DNA of 64,000 nucleotides from Candidatus Poribacteria bacterium (lineage in GTDB: Bacteria; Poribacteria; WGA-4E; WGA-3G): positions 1-64,000 of the forward strand of contig JAJEDN010000026.1 of NCBI GenBank assembly GCA_022821495.1. The letters are read 5' to 3'. Under the pieces are notes generated by a model. It worked only from the letters and a program-made list of their open reading frames with translations. It did not search any database and was not told the DNA's origin. This document shows positions 54,689 to 63,530 of the stretch, piece after piece. A program made the position numbers and the translations under genes. The first letter of the stretch is position 1; every line of letters begins with the position of its first letter.

Positions 54689-55202
54689 CATAGAAGAAAG
54701 AGGCAGGCAGGCATCGGTTGATGGATTTGCTCATGAGCATATCGCTGCTGGGATTTTAATGAAAAGATACCAGAACGTTTCATTGGTTGATCTACCTTTA
54801 TCACCTTATGACATCATCATTGTCCTTAAGAAAGCAGATGATAGTGAGGACATCATTCGCGCGCAAGTCAAAACAGCAAAACAATCAGTATCCTTTACTG
54901 GTGGAGGTAGAGGTGGAGTTGACAGGGAGTACAAATCGGACGTTAAGACTTATACACAGTCCACTGTAACCTCAGATGTTGTCATTGGAGTCCATCCAGC
55001 AGGCGATAATGCGTTTGAGCTCTATTTTGTTCCAACTATTCTCATTGAAGCACTCAATCAGAAAAGCATTTCTATTAACAAGATTCGAGATTTGAAGGAA
55101 AATTATGATATTTTAGAAAACTGTAAAAATAGGAAAGTGGTAATCGATAAATGTAAAGAATATGGAATTTTATCATCAGAGGAGGCTCGCTACCTCTTCT
55201 AG
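54681..55202 (+). CDS. PD-(D/E)XK-like protein, putative restriction endonuclease
   Basis: The 173-residue protein has Y-D-I-I-I-V-L-K-K (Asp) and, a short way on, I-I-R-A-Q-V-K-T-A, resembling the D-x(n)-E/Q-x-K core of PD-(D/E)XK nucleases, with Q in place of the usual E. It overlaps the methyltransferase by eight bases. I infer a type II restriction partner; a solo DUF4365-like nuclease is possible. Confidence 0.6.
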   Translation: MVNIEERGRQASVDGFAHEHIAAGILMKRYQNVSLVDLPLSPYDIIIVLKKADDSEDIIRAQVKTAKQSVSFTGGGRGGVDREYKSDVKTYTQSTVTSDVVIGVHPAGDNAFELYFVPTILIEALNQKSISINKIRDLKENYDILENCKNRKVVIDKCKEYGILSSEEARYLF

Positions 55203-55215
55203 AGATATCCTCGTC

Positions 55216-55563
55216 TCAATTTGGCATCTGTTTCACAGGTGACGGATGCTTAGCGTGTGCACCTTCAATCACCAGACGATGCTTAAGCGCGTTCAACAGA
55301 GAACTGAACGTATCTAATAATTGTGTAGCATCCTCATTAGAGAACATGTCTGAAAGTGTTTCGGTATCCATACCAGTTCGTTTGCAAAGTTCAACAACTC
55401 CCCCTTGTGATTCTATAAAGAACCGAAGCTCCTTCAGGAAGAAAGGCAGGTCGCCATCAGCTTGGTATTCATCCAATGTCAGTTGGAGATAGTCAATCGC
55501 TCCCTCCTGATCATTAGCAAGTCTTCTAATTTGATACTCGCGCCAGTTTCCCATTTCTCTCAT
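55216..55563 (-). CDS. HigA-like addiction module antidote, orphan
   Basis: The 115-residue protein contains A-I-D-Y-L-Q-L-T-L and F-L-K-E-L-R-F-F-I-E-S-Q-G-G-V-V-E-L-C-K-R-T-G-M-D, matching the helix-turn-helix antidote family usually paired with a RelE-type toxin. No toxin is next to it; it faces the R-M pair. GGAG precedes the ATG. Confidence 0.6.
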   Translation of the reverse strand: MREMGNWREYQIRRLANDQEGAIDYLQLTLDEYQADGDLPFFLKELRFFIESQGGVVELCKRTGMDTETLSDMFSNEDATQLLDTFSSLLNALKHRLVIEGAHAKHPSPVKQMPN

Positions 55564-55753
55564 CGCTGTGTCTCCTTGATTGATAATTATATTTCATTTT
55601 CTATTAAAAACGCAAGGTATATTTGCAATTTCGGAATTGCTCAGATAATTGCAGTTGACATATACACCGTTTTCCAATAAAATATGTCCTATACAACTTG
55701 TAAAGGCATTTTGAGAACTGGAGATTGATTTGTAGAGGAGATCAAAATATAAA

Positions 55754-57697
55754 ATGGCTAATAATATTTTTCCACCGATGGAAACTGCTTATCCGATCGG
55801 TGATGCACACGTTGACAGTTTAGAAGCATATCAAGCGCAATATGCCGAATCGATTCAAGACCCAGAAGCGTTCTGGGCAACAGTTGCGGAACGGTTGACA
55901 TGGTATCAGAAATGGGATACGGTTCGCGATTATGACTTCGTTAACGGCGATATTAAATGGTTTGAAGGCGGCACGCTGAATGCTTGCTATAACTGTCTCG
56001 ACCGACATGTGGAAGCAGGACACGGTGATGCAACTGCTATTATCTGGGAGGGAAACGATCCATCCGAAGATAAGACGTTCACCTTCAGTGAACTCCTCGC
56101 TGAAGTCAAAAAGTTTGCCAATGTCCTGAAAGCACAAGGCATCGAAAAAGGCGACCGCGTCTGTATCTATCTACAGATGGTACCAGAACTGGCGATTGCG
56201 ATGCTGGCGTGTGCAAGGATTGGTGCTGTCCATTCTATCGTCTTCGGTGCGTTTTCAGCGGAATCTCTTCGAGACAGGATTAACGACTCGGCGTGTAAAA
56301 TGCTTATAACGCAAGACACCGCAATGCGGGGTCCCCGTAGCGATATACCGATGAAGGCAAACGCAGACGCAGCCGTATCGGAATGTCCATCTATTGAAAA
56401 GGTCGTTGTTGTGGAACGCACAGGAGATACAGTTGATTTTGACGCATCGCGCGATATCTGGTGGCATGAAGCGATGGCGGATGCCGACGCGGAATGTGAA
56501 CCGACAGTGATGAACGCCGAAGATCCGCTCTTTATTTTGTACACCTCCGGCTCAACAGGAAAACCGAAGGGGGTCTTGCATACGACAGGCGGTTATCTCG
56601 TTTATACCTCTTACACACACCAACAGGTCTTTGACTACCATGAAGGCGATGTCTACTGGTGCACCGCTGACATCGGCTGGATTACGGGGCATTCTTATAT
56701 TATCTACGGTCCGCTCGCAAATCGTGCGATTAGCATTATGTTTGAAGGCGTGCCGAACTACCCAGACTTCGGACGTTTTTGGCAAGTCGTTGAAAAGCAT
56801 CGCATCAATATCTTCTACACCGCTCCGACAGCTTTACGTGCCTTGATGAAAGAAGGCGATACATGGGTCGAAAAATATGATAAATCCACGCTCAGGTTAC
56901 TCGGCACGGTAGGTGAACCCATTAAAGAACCCGAATGGCTGTGGTATTACAATATCGTCGGTGAAAAACGGTGCCCGATTGTGGATACATGGTGGCAGAC
57001 TGAAACCGGTGGTATTCTGATGACACCGCTGCCCGCTGCGACACCGCTGAAACCGGGGTCTGCGACGTTCCCATTCTTTGGCATTGAGCCGGTGATATTA
57101 GATGAGGAAGGGAATGAAGTGGAAGGTAACCCCGCAACGGGGTACCTCTGCATTAAAACGGCATGGCCCGGCATTATGCGAACCGTCTATGGCGATCACG
57201 AGCGATTTTTAGATACCTATTTCCGCCGATTTCCCGGTTATTACATGACAGGCGATGGGGTGCTACGCGATGAAGACGGTTACTATTGGATTACGGGACG
57301 CGTGGACGATGTGCTGAATGTCTCAGGGCACCGATTAGGCACCGCCGAGGTCGAAGGCGCGATCGGGCAACACGATGCAGTCGCGGAAGCAGCCGTCGTC
57401 GGCTACCCACACGACATTAAGGGTCAAGGTATCTATGCCTATGTTACGCTTATGACAGGCGAATCAGCATCTGATGCAGTAGAAACAGGCATCAAACAAG
57501 CAGTCAGACAACATATCGGTCCTATCGCTACCCCTGATAAGATTCAATTTACGCCAGCACTACCGAAGACGAGATCCGGTAAGATTATGCGACGCATTCT
57601 CCGCAAAATCGCGGAAGGCGATATTTCTGATCTTGGGGACACCTCGACCCTTGCCGATCCGACAGTCGTTGATGCGTTGGTTGAAGGTAGACAATAA
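55754..57697 (+). CDS. acs: Acetyl-CoA synthetase
   Basis: The 647-residue enzyme activates acetate to acetyl-CoA. Features are [11 protein letters not shown] (ATP loop), [21 protein letters not shown] and the terminal [11 protein letters not shown], whose lysine is the common acetylation site. GAGGAG lies before the ATG. Length is normal. Confidence 0.96.
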   Translation: MANNIFPPMETAYPIGDAHVDSLEAYQAQYAESIQDPEAFWATVAERLTWYQKWDTVRDYDFVNGDIKWFEGGTLNACYNCLDRHVEAGHGDATAIIWEGNDPSEDKTFTFSELLAEVKKFANVLKAQGIEKGDRVCIYLQMVPELAIAMLACARIGAVHSIVFGAFSAESLRDRINDSACKMLITQDTAMRGPRSDIPMKANADAAVSECPSIEKVVVVERTGDTVDFDASRDIWWHEAMADADAECEPTVMNAEDPLFILYTSGSTGKPKGVLHTTGGYLVYTSYTHQQVFDYHEGDVYWCTADIGWITGHSYIIYGPLANRAISIMFEGVPNYPDFGRFWQVVEKHRINIFYTAPTALRALMKEGDTWVEKYDKSTLRLLGTVGEPIKEPEWLWYYNIVGEKRCPIVDTWWQTETGGILMTPLPAATPLKPGSATFPFFGIEPVILDEEGNEVEGNPATGYLCIKTAWPGIMRTVYGDHERFLDTYFRRFPGYYMTGDGVLRDEDGYYWITGRVDDVLNVSGHRLGTAEVEGAIGQHDAVAEAAVVGYPHDIKGQGIYAYVTLMTGESASDAVETGIKQAVRQHIGPIATPDKIQFTPALPKTRSGKIMRRILRKIAEGDISDLGDTSTLADPTVVDALVEGRQ

Positions 57698-57698
57698 A

Positions 57699-57836
57699 AT
57701 AGTTACCAGTTATCAGTTACCAGTTAAGAGAGAGACCTGATTCATCAAGTCTTTTTTTTAACTGAAAACTGGAAGGATTTTTTTGAAAAAAATCCGTATT
57801 CTCACTGCGAAGCAAACTGGCAACTGACGACTGTAA
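57699..57836. repeat. Dispersed GTTATCAGTT-type repeat, full copy
   Basis: It opens AGTTACCAGTTATCAGTT and closes GCAAACTGGCAACTGACGACT, with an internal GGATTTTTTT (57775-57784)/AAAAAAATCC (57786-57795) hairpin. Ends are inverted. A relative lies at 14820. It may also terminate acs transcription. Confidence 0.45.
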
Positions 57837-57854
57837 AAGAAGTAGGAGCGCACA

Positions 57855-58349
57855 TTGGCATCAGCAGAAAAGATTGTAAATGAATTAAAAAAGCAGGGAA
57901 TCACGCACGCCGTAGGTGTTCCAGATAACGGCAGCGCGCGAATTTACGAACTTTTGCGGGCAGAACCAGAGATTGAAGTTATCACGGTAACCCGCGAAGG
58001 TGAAGCGTTTGCCCTCGCATCTGGGTTGTATGTCGGCGGTAAAAAACCGGTGATAATCATCCAAAATACCGGTTTGCTGGAATCGGGCGATGCCATCCGT
58101 GGCACCGTGATCAACATGCGGGTGCCTGTGGTCGTATTCATTGGGTACCGCGGATATCACAACCGAGATGCGGATGGGCGATGGGTCGATTCCGTAGCCA
58201 GTTTCCTCGAACCGACACTGAACGCGTGGGATTTACCTTATGAGATGTTAGAAACAGATAGCGATATTCCGTGCATCAGCGGCGCATTTGAGAAAGCAGA
58301 AGCCACTTCATTGCCAGCAGCAGTTCTACTGATTGGACATGCGACATAA
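57855..58349 (+). CDS. Orphan sulfopyruvate/phosphonopyruvate decarboxylase-like alpha subunit
   Basis: The 164-residue protein starts at TTG with AGGAG upstream. H-A-V-G-V-P-D-N-G and I-T-V-T-R-E-G-E-A-F-A-L-A-S-G-L match the Pyr-domain subunit of TPP-dependent decarboxylases such as ComD, including the activating Glu in R-E-G-E. The partner PP-domain subunit is not adjacent, so the enzyme may be incomplete or its partner encoded elsewhere. Confidence 0.75.
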   Translation: MASAEKIVNELKKQGITHAVGVPDNGSARIYELLRAEPEIEVITVTREGEAFALASGLYVGGKKPVIIIQNTGLLESGDAIRGTVINMRVPVVVFIGYRGYHNRDADGRWVDSVASFLEPTLNAWDLPYEMLETDSDIPCISGAFEKAEATSLPAAVLLIGHAT

Positions 58350-58642
58350 CCGCGGTTACATGTTTCAGGTCGTCTCAGTCAATACTCCATTAACTTTCTC
58401 AAAATTACTATTATCTTTTCCAAGAAAGACGATTGTTGCGTGGGCATCCTTGAAGAAAATAACGGTGTGCCTACATTTTTGTGTTGTTTTTATACAAAAA
58501 TTATGCTAAAATGTCTTAATCATATCGGTTTTTAGGCTAAATTTGTGTTTTTTTTAAACATTTTACTTGACAAAACGTTTTAACATAATGTATCATTAAC
58601 GTTTGTATTATTTTATTTATTCCACAGAAGGAGAGGAGAACA
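58350..58642. other. AT-rich region upstream of the sigma factor
   Basis: No gene is supported. The stretch is AT-rich with long T runs, and contains the promoter-like sequences listed separately. Confidence 0.4.
58567..58596 (+). promoter_or_regulatory. Sigma-70-type promoter for the sigma factor gene
   Basis: TTGACA (58567-58572) and TATCAT (58591-58596) are 18 bases apart in an AT-rich context. It would drive the sigma factor gene from a leader of about 40 bases. Confidence 0.6.
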
Positions 58643-59935
58643 ATGGAAGCCGAGTTTTTCGGTGAAACAGCAAATATTGAGAGTGTTGATCCCTATATGG
58701 ATACAACATATCCCGCGGACGAAACAGAACCACCAGAGAGTTGTTACAAAGGAAGCGATCAGAGTGCTTTAACAAGTTGGCTCCGAAGCGTAGCAGGTCA
58801 TCGCTTGTTAACGCGCGAAGAAGAAGTTGACTTGGCGAAACGGATTGAAGCCGCTGAGGCAAAGCCACTGGACGAACTACTACAAGTACTGGTGAAAAAC
58901 GATTTATTATCGCCCGAGACGAAAGCGGAACTGGTGGTACAGATAGGGACCAGTGAAGACGAACCACGAGAAGCACTCGATAGATTATTGGAAGGATTAG
59001 GACAAAATAACCTATTATCCAATGAGGTAATAAGGGAACTGGCAGAACGGATTGAACCGGGTGGAGATGACGCACGAAAAGCATTAGTAGATGAACTATT
59101 GAGCATTTTAGTGCAAGCTGACACGTTACCGGACGAGGAAAAGAAAAGTCTGGTAAGACGGATTGAAATCGCGGAGGCGGAAGCACGAAGATCCAGAGAT
59201 GAACTCGTTCAGGCGAACCTACGACTCGTTATTTCTATCGCTGTTAGGTACCAAGGGCACAACGTCCCCCTCGAAGATCTGATTCAAGAAGGCAACATCG
59301 GATTGATTAAAGCTGCAAGCAAGTTTGATTATCGGAAGGGTTTTAAATTCAGCACCTACGCTATCTGGTGGATCAAACAGGCTATTATGCGTACGCTTGA
59401 CAATTTTTCTCGTTCAATTCGATTACCCTCCTACGTCGTCGCGAAGATGAATAAATTTGACGCTGTCTATGCAACACTGTGTCAAGAATTGCAACGCGAA
59501 CCACGTCGCGAAGAAATCGCTGAAGCCTTAGACCTGTCACTCGTGCAGGTTGAAGAAATTTTGAACTTCAACGCCGATGCTATTTCAATGGATTTACAAC
59601 TCAGTGACGAACGCGCTGCCGCAACGTTAGGTGATTTGATTGAGGATCCCGCGAATAGTGGAGAAGAAGGACCTATCGCAGAAATGATCAACAAAGACTT
59701 GATCGCCCAATTTCTTGACAGATTACCGGATCGAGAACAGAAAGTACTGAAAATGCGTTTTGGACTCGAAGATGGAGAACGTAAAACGTTACGCGAAATC
59801 GGTGAAGCCTTGGAAGTCACCCGAGAACGGGTCCGACAACTTGAGATAGAGGCAATTAAACGGTTGCGCGTCCTGTATGATGAAATGGGAGAATTCCAGC
59901 CGGATCAGGCTTGGGTAGGAAAAACAGCCGCGTAA
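58643..59935 (+). CDS. Sigma-70 factor with repeated region 1.2-like helices
   Basis: The 430-residue protein is a housekeeping-type RpoD/SigA-like factor. Region 1.2 (about 55-87) contains L-L-T-R-E-E-E-V-D-L-A-K-R-I-E. Three further units of similar pattern follow at about 88-123, 124-160 and 161-194, before region 2 (N-L-R-L-V-I-S-I-A, D-L-I-Q-E-G-N, F-S-T-Y-A-I-W-W-I-K-Q-A-I). Regions 3 and 4 follow, with R-E-R-V-R-Q-L-E-I-E-A in the helix-turn-helix. The repeats occupy the position of the non-conserved region. AGGAGAGG precedes the ATG. Confidence 0.9.
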   Translation: MEAEFFGETANIESVDPYMDTTYPADETEPPESCYKGSDQSALTSWLRSVAGHRLLTREEEVDLAKRIEAAEAKPLDELLQVLVKNDLLSPETKAELVVQIGTSEDEPREALDRLLEGLGQNNLLSNEVIRELAERIEPGGDDARKALVDELLSILVQADTLPDEEKKSLVRRIEIAEAEARRSRDELVQANLRLVISIAVRYQGHNVPLEDLIQEGNIGLIKAASKFDYRKGFKFSTYAIWWIKQAIMRTLDNFSRSIRLPSYVVAKMNKFDAVYATLCQELQREPRREEIAEALDLSLVQVEEILNFNADAISMDLQLSDERAAATLGDLIEDPANSGEEGPIAEMINKDLIAQFLDRLPDREQKVLKMRFGLEDGERKTLREIGEALEVTRERVRQLEIEAIKRLRVLYDEMGEFQPDQAWVGKTAA

Positions 59936-59957
59936 ACACTACTCACGGAAAACAACT

Positions 59958-60572
59958 ATGAAAAATTTATTAAAAAAGTTTTCTGGAAATGAAATTCCGT
60001 TGCTCGCAGTAACAGAGGCCGCACAGGAGAAAATTCATGCGGTCATACAAGCCGAAGAGGTCGAAGTCGAAGGGCTCCGCATTAGTATCCAAGGCAAAAC
60101 TGCTACCGCGTTCCAATATAGCCTCGGTTTGGCGACCGAAGCACAAGCGGGGGATATTGTTGTTGAATGTGAGGATTTTAATATACTTGTCGATGCCGAA
60201 AGTGCCCCGAATCTCAAAGGTGCTGTGATTGACTATGTTGACGACCTAAATGCCAGCGGGTTCAATATCGAGAACCCGAACACGCCAGCGTGGGACAATC
60301 CAAAGGCACAACAGATTCAGGAACTCATTGATGAACGGATTAATCCGGCAGTCGCCGCACACGGTGGACAGATAGAACTGCTGAATGTTGAAGAGGATTC
60401 TATCTACATTCACATGGGCGGTGGTTGTCAAGGATGTGGCATGGCGAGTGCCACTCTTAAACACGGCATCGAAGCAATGATTCAGGAAGTCTTTCCCGAA
60501 ATCAAACATGTAATTGATACGACAGATCATGCGGCTGGGGATAATCCGTATTATTCCCCAAGCAAAGGGTAA
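59958..60572 (+). CDS. nfuA: Fe-S carrier protein NfuA-like
   Basis: The 204-residue protein has an A-type (HesB/IscA-like) N-terminal domain lacking the three usual cysteines and a NifU-like C-terminal domain with G-G-G-C-Q-G-C-G-M-A (C157, C160), the Fe-S assembly site. This layout is typical of NfuA, which carries 4Fe-4S clusters to target enzymes. A strong terminator follows. Confidence 0.9.
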   Translation: MKNLLKKFSGNEIPLLAVTEAAQEKIHAVIQAEEVEVEGLRISIQGKTATAFQYSLGLATEAQAGDIVVECEDFNILVDAESAPNLKGAVIDYVDDLNASGFNIENPNTPAWDNPKAQQIQELIDERINPAVAAHGGQIELLNVEEDSIYIHMGGGCQGCGMASATLKHGIEAMIQEVFPEIKHVIDTTDHAAGDNPYYSPSKG

Positions 60573-60579
60573 AACAGAA

Positions 60580-60612
60580 GGGCGGATCGAACGATCCGTC
60601 CATTTTTATTTT
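60580..60612. terminator. Terminator between nfuA and the GHMP gene
   Basis: GGGCGGATC (60580-60588) pairs with GATCCGTCC (60593-60601), one G-U pair, with a four-base loop, then ATTTTTATTTT. It serves both converging genes. Confidence 0.75.
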
Positions 60613-61579
60613 AACTTGAAACAACGTTCGCACCCAGGTTATTCGCCTGTGTAATAAAACAGTTCCCACCGTTTGGCAATGTTTGCAGGAACGTTTCGGT
60701 TTCCTCTTTTAGCCGATTAACATCTTCGGCTATCACACAGATCGCTGGTCCCCAACTACTAACGCCTGCTCCGAATGCTTCACTGTCGCGCAAATAGTCA
60801 AGCGTCAATTGAAGTTCAGAGCCCTGTGCATCAATTTCTACGCGTTTCCATCCAAACGTCTGAATATCATTCAAGGCTTCACCAAAATTTTTCATATCCC
60901 CTTCAATAAGGGCAGGAAGTATTTGGAGCAGTAGAAGGTGCGAAAGTTTCTGGGCAACCCATTCTGGCTGTGGACACAGGGTACGAAAAAGTTCGACCTC
61001 CGCATTGCCATAAATTCTTGAACAATTTGGCATCACAATCAACAGCGGTAATTCCGGAAATGAATAACGCAGTAAGATGGGTGGTGGTGGAATATCGCCA
61101 ACAGCAGACGAAGGAAGGAAGGAAGCCTTCTGTTCAGGGTAGCGATGTCCACCATCTACGATAAACCCGCCCGTTTCAAACGCCGCGATCCCAATACCTG
61201 AAGTGCCCCCACGCCCGACAACCTGTGCTAACTCACGCACACTTAGCCCAAGCCGATATAACACATTGACAGCCTGAGCAATACCGAGCGAAAGTTGTGT
61301 CCCTGACCCGAATCCGCAATGCATCGGGATTTCAGATTCAAATGTTAACTTAAGTCCGGGAAATGGATAGGCACGTCGCAATCGCTGAAGAACAGTAATC
61401 GCTCGCTCACGGTATACAGAATCGGCAACATCAATGCGCTTTGCCCGTTCAGCGATGATTTGGAAATTGGGTTCCGAAATCGTGAGACCGAATCCCCCAT
61501 CAATTCGTCCCAATGCGCCGTTCAAATCAAGCAGCGAGAAGTGTAAACGGGACGGGGTCGTAATTTCGACATGGTGCAT
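60611..61579 (-). CDS. Beta-RFAP synthase-like GHMP family protein
   Basis: The 322-residue protein has the GHMP ATP loop C-G-F-G-S-G-T-Q-L-S-L-G (about 88-99) and matches beta-ribofuranosylaminobenzene 5'-phosphate synthase, an enzyme of tetrahydromethanopterin biosynthesis, by its N-terminal S-R-L-H-F-S-L-L-D and G-R-G-G-T-S-G-I-G motifs. Such enzymes appear in methylotrophic and some other bacteria using methanopterin-linked C1 chemistry. No other pathway genes are nearby. Confidence 0.8.
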   Translation of the reverse strand: MHHVEITTPSRLHFSLLDLNGALGRIDGGFGLTISEPNFQIIAERAKRIDVADSVYRERAITVLQRLRRAYPFPGLKLTFESEIPMHCGFGSGTQLSLGIAQAVNVLYRLGLSVRELAQVVGRGGTSGIGIAAFETGGFIVDGGHRYPEQKASFLPSSAVGDIPPPPILLRYSFPELPLLIVMPNCSRIYGNAEVELFRTLCPQPEWVAQKLSHLLLLQILPALIEGDMKNFGEALNDIQTFGWKRVEIDAQGSELQLTLDYLRDSEAFGAGVSSWGPAICVIAEDVNRLKEETETFLQTLPNGGNCFITQANNLGANVVSS

Positions 61580-61666
61580 AACTGTGTCAGACTACTTTAA
61601 TTCTGTGGTGTGATCTATCCAATAAAAACGTTTGTAGGGGAACACATCGAAAATGGCGTAACAGTT

Positions 61667-63514
61667 TTAGTCCGCATTCCTATCTACGACAAGTTCAAGG
61701 ACACCGCTACCAAAGATAACGTAATTTGTTGATACCCTATCGCGATGCAATGTAGTCCGCCGTGTGTATCCACTTGCACCTACCTGCTTCGCTGAGTTCA
61801 TCACAGACGTCACGGAACTTGGAAGATCAGAGAATTCCTCACCTTGAACCGTCAATCCAGGTTGATTCAGGGAAAGTTCAAAAATAATATCTGTATTACT
61901 TTCACGCTGCTGCAAAATCTTAACAAGCTGATTGATGTTTTTCGGGCGAAAGTTAAACGGTGCACGTGAACGCTGCCATTGTTGATCAGTTGTTGCGTTC
62001 ATTGCCAAAAGCGTAATCAACCCGTCAGGTGCATCGCTCGGAATCGTAATTGTACCAATTTGTGTTATTGGATTCTCAAGATGGGGTCGCAAAGTTAACA
62101 CCACTTCAACCGTTTCGCCGGGACGATAGCGTTGTTTATCAATCCAAAGTCCCTCAATCAAGGCAATTCGCCGTTTATCCTCTAATTTCAGATTAAGTGC
62201 CACCTCTTCAAATTCAACCGGGGTATAGGAATTATTGCTCAATTGTAAAAGCGGGGGTCTGAGGACATTCGTGACACCATACGTAGGTGAACTGCCAGAA
62301 TAAACGTTTTTATAATTGATTTCACGAGATAAGAGTCCCGGTTGTTCTTTCAAAGTGATCGTCGCGTCGATCGTTAGCGTATAGTCCGCTACAGCAAATT
62401 CTAACGCTCGGACGAGGGACCCCGCCCCTGTCTCAATATAGAGTGGCGTAAAACTACGATGTCGAATGACCTCATAAGACTTCTGATGGCGCACGCCATC
62501 GCTGGTTTCCATATTAAGGGTTACAGGAATGTATGGCGGATGCGAACCGGTGATGCCAGCAATAGCTGCTTGCCGATCTTGCACTAAGGTACCAATGATT
62601 TGGGTTGCAGAGGCTACTTTGGAGGACCTGTAGCGACCCGGCATGATAAAGTGGACATAACCGCCAGAGATCGGCAGATTGATATTACCCTCTCCATTTC
62701 TTGAGTGTCCGTAGGCGAGGAGCTGATCACCATCAATATAGGTAATCGTCCCATAGCCAAAAGCGGTATAATCACCCCGAGCGTACGCGATGCCCACTAT
62801 TTGCCCTTGCTCAACCGGTGATTTTTTAATCGGACTTCCACCACCAGGTGCCTCAAGCGGCATCAGGTTGAATTGGTCAAACAGTGGTTTGTAGAACCGT
62901 ATAGCCTCAGAATTAATTCCAGACATGGCAACCGGTACTTTTAGTCGTTCTGACAGACCATCCGATTGAAAACTATCAATAGGCTGCTGTGGATATATAT
63001 TGTTGTTATTAGGAAAGAGAGTAGAGAGCGTCTTGATGTCCGTTGCCACTGTTTGGGTATCAAGGTTAAACAGTCGCGTACCGTGATAACTTAAATTCGG
63101 TTGCATTCCGTATTCGGTAACCTTTACCATAAACTCAATAGGAGTTATACCGAACAAGTTTGCATGCTCACGCTGATTTCGATAACTTCGCGAGAGGGCA
63201 CCCATGAGCCTACCATTAATATACGTTGGACTTCCACTCATCCCACCGGCAGAGCCCGTTTTTTTAAAGTTATCGCTAAGTCCTTTTGCCCATACGATAT
63301 GCAAACCCGGAAAACGGTTGTAGTAAACGCTCACGACTTCAAAATCGAATTCCTCAACCGTTGTTCCAGAGAATACGGTGTAACCTTTACCTTTCATACC
63401 GGGTTGCACTTCAGACAGCGGCATGAATTTCTCGGCATCCCACGCAATCTGCGCTTGAACATGGTAGGTTGTGAGACAGAAAACGACGCAAGCAAAAAGG
63501 GAAACGCTTCGCAT
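61667..63514 (-). CDS. Exported SpoIVB peptidase S55-like protein
   Basis: The 615-residue protein has a signal peptide (about 1-21) and a SpoIVB S55 domain with G-S-A-G-G-M-S-G-S-P (S94 likely nucleophile). A large C-terminal beta-rich part of unknown fold follows. In spore formers S55 peptidase triggers a sigma factor; here it is not linked to sporulation. AGAGG precedes the ATG. It follows an ABC ATPase gene and may act with it. Confidence 0.8.
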   Translation of the reverse strand: MRSVSLFACVVFCLTTYHVQAQIAWDAEKFMPLSEVQPGMKGKGYTVFSGTTVEEFDFEVVSVYYNRFPGLHIVWAKGLSDNFKKTGSAGGMSGSPTYINGRLMGALSRSYRNQREHANLFGITPIEFMVKVTEYGMQPNLSYHGTRLFNLDTQTVATDIKTLSTLFPNNNNIYPQQPIDSFQSDGLSERLKVPVAMSGINSEAIRFYKPLFDQFNLMPLEAPGGGSPIKKSPVEQGQIVGIAYARGDYTAFGYGTITYIDGDQLLAYGHSRNGEGNINLPISGGYVHFIMPGRYRSSKVASATQIIGTLVQDRQAAIAGITGSHPPYIPVTLNMETSDGVRHQKSYEVIRHRSFTPLYIETGAGSLVRALEFAVADYTLTIDATITLKEQPGLLSREINYKNVYSGSSPTYGVTNVLRPPLLQLSNNSYTPVEFEEVALNLKLEDKRRIALIEGLWIDKQRYRPGETVEVVLTLRPHLENPITQIGTITIPSDAPDGLITLLAMNATTDQQWQRSRAPFNFRPKNINQLVKILQQRESNTDIIFELSLNQPGLTVQGEEFSDLPSSVTSVMNSAKQVGASGYTRRTTLHRDRVSTNYVIFGSGVLELVVDRNAD

Positions 63515-63530
63515 TTATATTCCTCTTTAA

